5,134 nt of DNA from an uncultured Saprospiraceae bacterium. GTDB taxonomy: Bacteria; Bacteroidota; Bacteroidia; Chitinophagales; Saprospiraceae. Under the pieces are notes generated by a model. The model searched no databases and was not told where the DNA came from. It saw only the letters and a list, made by a program, of their open reading frames with translations. The stretch covers positions 1-5,134 of the forward strand of contig CALDEN010000094.1 of assembly GCA_937942405.1 (NCBI GenBank), written 5' to 3'. This document shows, piece by piece, positions 1 through 5,134 of the stretch; the first letter of the stretch is position 1; each line of letters starts with the position of its first letter. Both the position numbers and the translations under genes were made by a program.

Positions 1-2428
1 TTCATTAAACTGGCTTAAAAAGTATATCGATCTCGATTTAGATCCTGAAAAAATCGGGGAAATTCTGACCACCATCGGATTAGAAGTCGAGGGTATGGAA
101 GAGATAGAATCCATCAAAGGAGGACTCAGAGGAGTAGTAGTCGGTCATGTAACGGAGTGTGGAAAACACCCAGGTGCAGACAAGCTCTCCCTGACCAAGG
201 TCGATATAGGTGGAGACGAGGATGTACAGATCGTATGTGGAGCACCTAATGTGGCTGCAGGACTGAAGGTACTAGTAGCGACCATCGGTACGACACTGTA
301 CAGTCCAGAAGGAGAAGCTTGGAAAATCAAAAAAGGAAAGATCAGAGGAGAGGAGTCCCACGGAATGATCTGTGCAGAAGATGAACTCGGACTAGGAGCC
401 AGTCATGCGGGAATTATGGAATTGCCAGCAGATGTACCGGTAGGGACTGAAGCGAGCACCTATTTCAAGATCGAAAACGACTATGTATATGATATAGGGC
501 TTACGCCAAATAGGTCCGATGCGACCTCACATATCGGAGTAGCACAAGATCTAGCAGCATACCTGAGAGTAAACCATGAAGGCGAGGGTACTTTAAAAAT
601 GCCAGACCTGTCTACGTTCCATGTAGATAATAACACAACGGTATTTAATGTAGAGGTAGAAGATACCGAACGATGCCCGAGATATTCAGGGATTGCGATC
701 TCAGATGTAACGATTAAGGAAAGTCCAGATTGGCTCAAGAATCATCTCAATGCGATCGGTGTACGTCCGATCTCTAATATTGTAGACATCACAAATTTTA
801 TCTTGCATGAGTACGGTCAGCCATTGCATGCATTCGATGCAGATAAGGTAAAAGACCATAAAATAGTCGTTAAAACACTAGGCTCAGGATCAGAATTTAC
901 CTCACTCGACGAGCAACAACGTAAGTTACATGCAGAAGATCTCATGATCTGTGATGGAGCGAGTAAAGGGTTATGTATCGCTGGAGTATTTGGAGGAATA
1001 GATTCTGGAGTGACGGATACGACTAAAAACATATTTTTAGAATCTGCTCACTTTAATGCCAGTAGCATACGTAAGACGAGTACTCGGCACCTACTCAGAA
1101 CCGATGCCGCTAAAGTATATGAAAAAGGCAGTGATCCTAATATTACCCTAGATGCACTGAAAAGAGCCACCATCTTGATCAAAGAACTGGCAGGAGGTAC
1201 GGTAACATCAGAGATTATAGACATCTATCCACAAGTGATCGAGCCGGTAGAGATACACCTGAGATATGATAAGGTAAATGACCTCATCGGTAATGAGATC
1301 TCTGTAGATGAGATACATACCATACTGAGAGCGATGAATATGTCCATCAATCCGATAGATGATAAAAATATAAAAGTAGGCGTACCTACAAATAAGTCAG
1401 ACGTAACGAGAGAGGTAGATTTGATCGAAGAGATTCTGAGAATCTATGGATTCAATAAAATAGAGACGCCTTCTAAAATATTAAGCACACTGACCTATTC
1501 TAACTATCCCAACAAAAAGGATATCAAGGATAGAATGAGCACATACCTAGCATCGAGAGGATTTAACGAGATGATGAACTTATCACTCATCGAATCTAAA
1601 CTCTATGAAAACTGGGATAGCTTATCATCGGAGCAGTTTGTGTACATTAATAACACGTCTAACATACATCTAGACATACTCCGTCCTGAGATGGCATTGA
1701 GCGGATTACAGTCTGTAGCTCATAACATTAACAGGCAGCAGTTAGACTTAAAATTATACGAATTTGGAAAATCATACCTCAAAGAAGGAGAGGAGTATGT
1801 AGAGCGAGAAAAACTGACCTTTTATGTAACCGGCAGCGAGTCTATAGAGTCGTGGAAAACACAGGGCACTAAGACAGATTTCTATTTCCTTAAAGAAATG
1901 GTGCACAATACCTTGGACTTACTTAACGTCAAAGGTTTTCAAGTGTCAGAATCAGAAGATACTCGACTCGACTATGGTTTAAAGTATCACCGTGGTCCTA
2001 AGACCATTCTGAACATCGGACTGCTCAGTGAGTCGGTGACTTCTATTTTGGGCGTAAAGCAAGATGTATATTTTGCCGAGATAGATATAGAAACCTTGGT
2101 GAGCTCTGTAGGTAGTACTAATTTTGTGTCGGGGATCAGTAAATATCCATCGATGAGGAGAGATCTAGCACTCGTAATCGATGAGAACATAAAATTTGAG
2201 CAAATCCAGAAAATAGCCACTAAAACAGATAAGAAGATACTGAAGGATATCGGACTCTTTGATATTTTTAAGAGTAAAGAAAAGCTCGGCGAAGGCAAGA
2301 AATCGTATGCCGTCAGCTTTACTTTTGAAAACCTCGAAAAGACATTGAGTGACAAGGAAGTGGATAAGATTATGAAGAAAATGCAATCTTCATTTGAGAG
2401 AGATTTAAATGCTCTGATTAGAAAATAA
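1..2428 (+). CDS. pheT: Phenylalanyl-tRNA synthetase beta subunit, 5'-partial
   Basis: This is the beta chain of the cytosolic alpha2-beta2 PheRS, which charges tRNA-Phe; in the family the beta chain binds tRNA and carries the editing domain that clears Tyr-tRNA-Phe. The frame is open from base 2 with 808 visible codons. It begins SLNWLKKYIDLD, the usual N-terminus minus about three residues (MKI expected), so the ATG at 95 is internal (visible residue 32). Domains in visible numbering: tRNA-binding OB fold about 45-155 (HPGADKLSLTKVD, then IVCGAPNV); B3/B4 editing domain about 220-390 (VDITNFILHEYGQPLHAFD, GVFGGIDSGVTD); B5 about 415-491 (DVTREVDLIEEILRIYGF); catalytic-like module about 500-705; C-terminal FDX-ACB anticodon-binding domain about 711-808 (SKYPSMRRDLAL, KKSYAVSF). 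Length fits the family's roughly 800 aa. No frameshift or missing domain is seen. pheS is not in the window. Confidence 0.97.
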   Translation, partial: SLNWLKKYIDLDLDPEKIGEILTTIGLEVEGMEEIESIKGGLRGVVVGHVTECGKHPGADKLSLTKVDIGGDEDVQIVCGAPNVAAGLKVLVATIGTTLYSPEGEAWKIKKGKIRGEESHGMICAEDELGLGASHAGIMELPADVPVGTEASTYFKIENDYVYDIGLTPNRSDATSHIGVAQDLAAYLRVNHEGEGTLKMPDLSTFHVDNNTTVFNVEVEDTERCPRYSGIAISDVTIKESPDWLKNHLNAIGVRPISNIVDITNFILHEYGQPLHAFDADKVKDHKIVVKTLGSGSEFTSLDEQQRKLHAEDLMICDGASKGLCIAGVFGGIDSGVTDTTKNIFLESAHFNASSIRKTSTRHLLRTDAAKVYEKGSDPNITLDALKRATILIKELAGGTVTSEIIDIYPQVIEPVEIHLRYDKVNDLIGNEISVDEIHTILRAMNMSINPIDDKNIKVGVPTNKSDVTREVDLIEEILRIYGFNKIETPSKILSTLTYSNYPNKKDIKDRMSTYLASRGFNEMMNLSLIESKLYENWDSLSSEQFVYINNTSNIHLDILRPEMALSGLQSVAHNINRQQLDLKLYEFGKSYLKEGEEYVEREKLTFYVTGSESIESWKTQGTKTDFYFLKEMVHNTLDLLNVKGFQVSESEDTRLDYGLKYHRGPKTILNIGLLSESVTSILGVKQDVYFAEIDIETLVSSVGSTNFVSGISKYPSMRRDLALVIDENIKFEQIQKIATKTDKKILKDIGLFDIFKSKEKLGEGKKSYAVSFTFENLEKTLSDKEVDKIMKKMQSSFERDLNALIRK

Positions 2429-2471
2429 TATTCAGGCATTTACGTATAACTAATAATGGGTATATTTATAT

Positions 2472-2747
2472 ATGCAAAATTTGACTGAACATATAGATTC
2501 GATAGAAACTAAGGTCAAAATGGTGCTTCAGAAGATCGAAGAACTAAAAGCAGAAAACAACGTTCTGAAATCAAAGAACGATAGGTTATTGAATGAGTTA
2601 GATGAGCTAAAACAAAACCAAGAGACGAAAGAGATCGTATCGCCACCCGCTCAGATAACATTAGGAAGAACAGAGGAGATAAAGAAAGAATTAGATCATT
2701 ATATCGAAGAGATAGATCAAACAATAGAATTGCTTAAAGTAAGCTAG
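2472..2747 (+). CDS. Small coiled-coil protein upstream of zapA (ZapB-like in form)
   Basis: A 91-aa cytoplasmic protein with no signal peptide or membrane segment. Residues about 5-50 form a charged heptad-like coiled coil (KIEELKAENNVLKSKNDRLL). A proline break at SPPA (57-60) follows, then a second amphipathic helix about 67-89 (KKELDHYIEEIDQTIELL). Size, shape and tight linkage to zapA (stop to start 6 bp) suggest a cell-division partner comparable to ZapB, but homology to E. coli ZapB is not shown here. My recollection is that small coiled-coil proteins with a similar EID-containing C-terminal helix occur beside zapA in Bacteroidota. The start at 2472 follows a T/A-rich leader (tatttatatatg) without a Shine-Dalgarno sequence, as is common in this phylum. 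The frame is surely real; the function is inferred from context. Confidence 0.85.
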   Translation: MQNLTEHIDSIETKVKMVLQKIEELKAENNVLKSKNDRLLNELDELKQNQETKEIVSPPAQITLGRTEEIKKELDHYIEEIDQTIELLKVS

Positions 2748-2753
2748 TACAGC

Positions 2754-3032
2754 ATGGCAGAGGATTTAATAAATTTAGAAATACGTATAGCAGGAAAGGC
2801 TTTTCCAGTTAAAGTAAATTCTGATGAAAGACTCCTAGTGCAAAATTTAGAACGAGAGGTCAACGATAAAATCAAAGAATATCAGATGACCTATGCAGAC
2901 TTAAACCAAAAAGACTGTATATCGATGGCTCTGATGAGTTATGCGTTCCTTTCTAAAAAAAATAGTAGCGTAAAAGCCTTGAGCAGTAAGCTTTCCTCCC
3001 TAGAAGAGATGCTCGATAAAGCATTAAACTAA
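2754..3032 (+). CDS. zapA: Cell division protein ZapA
   Basis: A 92-aa protein matching ZapA in size and pattern. ZapA is a small cytoplasmic protein that binds FtsZ and cross-links protofilaments at the Z-ring. Residues 7-22 form the short beta region (LEIRIAGKAFPVKV). Helix 24-46 follows (ERLLVQNLEREVNDKI), then the conserved-type helix after KD at 53-54 (CISMALMSYAFLSK), and a C-terminal coiled-coil helix about 70-90 that would mediate dimer and tetramer formation. The ATG at 2754 lies 6 bp after the stop of the coiled-coil gene, so the two are probably co-transcribed and translationally linked. There is no Shine-Dalgarno sequence. The next gene downstream is rny after a 94-bp gap. ZapA sequences are weakly conserved, so the call rests on the pattern plus position. 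Confidence 0.87.
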   Translation: MAEDLINLEIRIAGKAFPVKVNSDERLLVQNLEREVNDKIKEYQMTYADLNQKDCISMALMSYAFLSKKNSSVKALSSKLSSLEEMLDKALN

Positions 3033-3110
3033 AAGACTCCTTCTCATTTAAAGACCGTATTATTTATCATAAGGATGCACTGAAGTGTGTAATCCTAATT
3101 TTTTAATTTT
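3033..3110 (+). ncRNA. Candidate small RNA (possible 6S RNA) between zapA and rny
   Basis: This 94-bp gap has no open frame and contains a stable hairpin with a U-rich 3' flank. In Proteobacteria the 6S RNA gene ssrS classically lies just downstream of zapA, and my recollection is that Bacteroidota 6S RNA can lie in the same neighbourhood. That is the only reason for proposing it here. I do not recognise a 6S consensus, and I could not fold a long closing stem with a central bubble. The gap is also short for a complete 6S RNA plus promoter, so the RNA would have to begin inside zapA or be processed from its transcript. I found no Bacteroidota-type TAnnTTTG box at a suitable place. The alternative is a plain terminator plus rny leader. 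Confidence 0.25.
3072..3110 (+). terminator. Terminator-like hairpin after zapA
   Basis: The arm at 3072-3080 (aggatgcac) pairs with the arm at 3087-3096 (gtgtaatcct). This gives nine pairs, including one G-U, with one bulged A at 3092 and a six-base loop. It is followed by two runs of six T separated by AA (3099-3110). The layout fits rho-independent termination of the coiled-coil/zapA transcript, or the 3' end of a small RNA. The AA between stem and first T run and the moderate stem make it weaker than the terminator after rny. Read-through into rny is possible. Confidence 0.5.
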
Positions 3111-3126
3111 TTAATATTATCTATAT

Positions 3127-4788
3127 ATGGAAATAGGAATAGGTCTTATAGGAGGTATAGTGCTAGGTGCTATACTCGCATATGTCCTAGTGAGTATGTT
3201 TCTAAAAAAAGGCAATCAGGCCAAAGTTGATGAAATCAATAAAAAAGCTGATCTGACTATAAAAGAAGCACGACTTACTGCCAAAAGAATGGTCGACGAG
3301 GCAGAGACGAAAGCAGAGAAATTAGTCGCTAAATCTGAGCAAAAAAACGAACAGATCAAGCAGAAAAAAATTCAAGAGGCCAAAGAAAAATTCAGTCGGT
3401 ATAAAGAAGAGTTTCAAACTTTCAAGTCGGAGCACAAAGTGGAGATGAAAGAAAGAGAGATGAACATCAAAGCTGGAGAAAAAGAACTCAATCAGCTTAA
3501 ATCTTCCTTCAAAGCAAGAGTAGACGAGATCGAAGAAAGAGAATCAGAAGTAAATACCATTAAAGCAAATCTAGCCAAACAACTAGAACTCGTCTCTAAA
3601 AAGAAACAACAACTAGACTCTGCAAACGAGGAGCGGATCAAAGAATTACAAAACATCGCTAAGCTTTCTGAGGCTGAGGCCAAAGAACAAATACTAGAAG
3701 CCGTAAAAGCAAAGTCTGAAACAGAGGCACTCTCTATCCAGAAAGAAGCCATCATGGAAGCTCGACAAGGAGCTAATAAAGAGGCAAAGAAAATCGTAAT
3801 CAGTACCATACAGAGAATGTGTGCAGAGTTTACGATAGAAAACACAGTATCTGTCTTTAATCTAGACTCTGATGACATCAAAGGACAGATCATCGGTAGA
3901 GAGGGTAGAAACATTAGAGCATTAGAGGCAGCCACCGGTGCAGAGATCGTAGTAGATGATACGCCAGAAGCGATTATCATATCTAGTTTTGACCCGATCC
4001 GTAGAGAGATCTGTAGACTATCACTCAAGAGACTCGTAGCTGATGGACGTATCCATCCTGCTAAGATCGAAGAGACCGTAGGCAAAGTCAAAAAGCAATT
4101 ACTAGAGCAGATCGTGGAGATCGGAGAGCGTACAGTGATCGATCTAGACATACATGGACTGAATCCATATCTTGTAAAAATGGTGGGACGTATGAGATTC
4201 AGATCATCATATGGTCAGAACCTATTAAAGCACAGTATCGAGACCGCTAATCTATGTGCAGCTATGGCAGCCGAGATCGGACTCAGCCCTAAGCAGATAA
4301 AAGTAGCTAAGCGAGCAGGACTCTTACACGATATAGGTAAGGTAGCAGAAGAGGAATCAGAACTACCACATGCACTACTCGGTATGGAAATCTGTAAAAA
4401 GTATAACGAAAACGGAATCGTACTCAATGCAGTAGGAGCTCACCACGACGAGATCGAGATGAATAACATCATCTCTCCGATCGTACAGGCTTGTGATGCT
4501 ATATCTGGAGCACGACCTGGAGCGAGACGTGAGATTTTAGAAAGTTACCTGAAGCGTATCAACGAGCTAGAAGACCTAGCCATGAGTTACGACGGTGTGC
4601 AGAAAGCATATGCAATGCAGGCAGGTCGTGAGTTACGTGTAATCGTAGAAAGCGATAAAGTAACCGATCAGTATGCTGACGATCTAGCATTTATGATCTC
4701 TCAAAAGATCCAAGACGAGATGCAATACCCAGGTCAGGTAAACGTCACAGTGATTAGAGAAAAGAGAGCGACAGCGGTAGCGAGGTAG
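3127..4788 (+). CDS. rny: Ribonuclease Y
   Basis: A membrane-anchored endoribonuclease that starts bulk mRNA decay and processes some RNAs. The 553-aa protein has all family parts in order. An N-terminal transmembrane helix about 4-26 ([20 protein letters not shown]) is followed by KK. A long Lys/Glu-rich coiled coil spans about 30-225. The KH domain about 245-310 carries the RNA-binding GxxG loop as GREG (257-260). The HD hydrolase domain about 365-460 shows H369, the metal-binding H401-D402 pair in LLHDIGK, AHHDE around 439-441, and D457. The C-terminus, with [10 protein letters not shown], is characteristic. B. subtilis RNase Y is 520 aa with its HD pair at 368-369, so the extra 33 residues here lie wholly before the HD pair, most likely in the coiled coil. 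The ATG at 3127 has an A/T leader and no Shine-Dalgarno; it keeps the whole membrane helix. Confidence 0.97.
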   Translation: MEIGIGLIGGIVLGAILAYVLVSMFLKKGNQAKVDEINKKADLTIKEARLTAKRMVDEAETKAEKLVAKSEQKNEQIKQKKIQEAKEKFSRYKEEFQTFKSEHKVEMKEREMNIKAGEKELNQLKSSFKARVDEIEERESEVNTIKANLAKQLELVSKKKQQLDSANEERIKELQNIAKLSEAEAKEQILEAVKAKSETEALSIQKEAIMEARQGANKEAKKIVISTIQRMCAEFTIENTVSVFNLDSDDIKGQIIGREGRNIRALEAATGAEIVVDDTPEAIIISSFDPIRREICRLSLKRLVADGRIHPAKIEETVGKVKKQLLEQIVEIGERTVIDLDIHGLNPYLVKMVGRMRFRSSYGQNLLKHSIETANLCAAMAAEIGLSPKQIKVAKRAGLLHDIGKVAEEESELPHALLGMEICKKYNENGIVLNAVGAHHDEIEMNNIISPIVQACDAISGARPGARREILESYLKRINELEDLAMSYDGVQKAYAMQAGRELRVIVESDKVTDQYADDLAFMISQKIQDEMQYPGQVNVTVIREKRATAVAR

Positions 4789-4815
4789 ACATAAAAAATT
4801 TTTAAAATTTAGAAG

Positions 4816-4851
4816 AAGCTGAATGGACCTTGTGTTTGTTCAGCTTTTTTT
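4816..4851 (+). terminator. Intrinsic terminator of rny
   Basis: A perfect 8-bp stem, aagctgaa (4816-4823) with ttcagctt (4839-4846), is followed by an unbroken T run through 4851. The 15-base loop can extend the stem by five further pairs rich in G-U, leaving a five-base loop. It starts 27 bp after the rny stop. On the opposite strand the stem is followed by CTTCTAAATT rather than a T run, so it should act only for + strand transcription. Confidence 0.9.
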
Positions 4852-4855
4852 ATAG

Positions 4856-5026
4856 TTCATTTTAACGATCCAAAAAATTAAAATTTTCAACTTATCAGGA
4901 AACAATGCTCTCAGTATAGAGAGTGCCGTAATGCCGTCGAAAATAGATGTATCTTCCCTAGAGTCTGGAATATACATTACGTATCTTACGATTAATGATG
5001 GTAGTCAACAAGCATATAAGTCATGA
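4856..5026 (+). pseudogene. Remnant of a T9SS type A C-terminal sorting domain
   Basis: A 56-codon frame opens after a TAG at 4853 and stops at TGA 5024-5026, with no start codon before an internal ATG at 4931. It contains IQKIKIFNLSG, then KIDVSSLESGIYITYLT, then NDGSQQAYK. These match the core of the type A sorting domain (Por secretion tail) that targets Bacteroidota proteins to the type IX secretion system. The order is the 'I.IFNL.G' strand, the 'IDVSSL.SGIY' motif and the last strand before the usual KF-hydrophobic-K end. The N-terminal YPNP-type motif and the whole passenger protein are absent, because the rny terminator lies directly upstream. The end is cut at YKS; adding one T near 5021 would give YKFMKI and a stop at 5032-5034. 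I read it as a gene remnant with a 5' deletion and a 3' frameshift. It is not expected to be translated. Confidence 0.75.
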
Positions 5027-5030
5027 AAAT

Positions 5031-5134
5031 ATGAAAGTACTAATTGGTTGTATATTCTTCTTTTCTGCTTTGGTGGGTTTTAGTCAGGAATATAAATCGA
5101 CGATAGTTCCTTTTGAGTCAAATCCTTTAGTTGT
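5031..5134 (+). CDS. Secreted or periplasmic protein, N-terminal fragment, 3'-partial
   Basis: The frame is open to the window end (34 full codons). It begins MKVLIGCIFFFSALVGFSQ and continues EYKSTIVPFESNPLVV. A short basic start, a hydrophobic core at about 3-17 and a likely cleavage after GFS before QEY make a typical Bacteroidota Sec signal peptide. The mature start does not identify a family. Earlier in-frame ATGs at 4995 and 4998 would add a polar 11-12 residue stretch before the signal core, so 5031 is preferred. The ATG overlaps the stop codon that the upstream sorting-domain remnant would have had without its frameshift. No Shine-Dalgarno or recognisable TAnnTTTG promoter box is visible upstream. 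The function cannot be given from this fragment. Confidence 0.65.
   Translation, partial: MKVLIGCIFFFSALVGFSQEYKSTIVPFESNPLV

Noticed and set aside
95..97. ATG at 95 as the pheT start.
   Set aside because: The frame continues upstream to the window edge and encodes the conserved N-terminal SLNWLKKYIDLD, so the gene starts just before base 1.
3149..3162. AGGAGG followed four bases later by an in-frame GTG inside rny.
   Set aside because: It looks like an ideal Shine-Dalgarno start, but it encodes Gly-Gly within the membrane helix. Starting there would cut the helix short, and other genes here do not use Shine-Dalgarno sequences.
3154..3176. Hairpin in early rny (tatagtgc with gtgctata, three-base loop).
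   Set aside because: It lies in codons for the repetitive Gly/Ile/Leu/Ala membrane helix and includes several G-U pairs. There is no T run or other sign of function.
3492..4151. A 219-codon open frame on the minus strand opposite rny.
   Set aside because: It is a serine-rich shadow of rny codon usage, lies fully inside a conserved gene, and shows no recognisable domain or leader. The same applies to the minus-strand frames opposite pheT, such as 1987-2439.
4790..4812. A/T-rich, nearly palindromic stretch (aaaaaatttttaaaattt).
   Set aside because: Low-complexity A/T sequence before the terminator; no GC-containing stem and no conserved site recognised.
5037..5048. Lipobox-like LIGC near the start of the secreted protein at 5031.
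   Set aside because: The cysteine is residue 6, before the hydrophobic core rather than after it, so lipoprotein processing there is not plausible. A standard signal peptide ending at GFS fits.
1..5134. CTAG depletion, as seen in many bacteria.
   Set aside because: About 24 CTAG sites were counted by hand, near or slightly above the number expected from composition, so there is no depletion to report.

Overview
The window reads as a stretch of a Bacteroidota chromosome. I infer this from four things: the order pheT, small coiled-coil gene, zapA, rny; start codons with A/T-rich leaders and no Shine-Dalgarno sequence; a fragment of a type IX secretion (T9SS) type A C-terminal sorting domain; and a moderate A+T bias. 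A Saprospiria- or Flavobacteriia-like lineage is possible, but the sequence does not settle it.

Layout, all on the + strand. Positions 1-2428 hold nearly all of pheT, the phenylalanyl-tRNA synthetase beta subunit, lacking only about its first three codons. After a 43-bp gap comes a 91-aa coiled-coil protein (2472-2747), followed 6 bp later by zapA (2754-3032). These two look like one cell-division transcription unit. A 94-bp gap (3033-3126) holds a terminator-like hairpin and could hold a small RNA; 6S RNA is the candidate I considered. Then comes rny (3127-4788), encoding membrane-anchored RNase Y, closed by a clear intrinsic terminator (4816-4851).

The last 280 bp are different in character. 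Directly after the rny terminator is a start-less, 56-codon reading frame (4856-5026) that reads as the C-terminal half of a T9SS type A sorting domain. This is the tail of a cell-surface or secreted protein whose body is gone. A one-base frameshift sits three to four residues before its expected end. A new gene with a signal peptide begins at 5031 and runs off the window.

Together the intact genes cover housekeeping functions: tRNA charging, Z-ring assembly and mRNA decay initiation. I see no mobile element, CRISPR array, tRNA or defence system. No convincing novel system is present. The most informative oddity is the decayed sorting-domain remnant and its reconstructed ATGA junction with the following secreted-protein gene.
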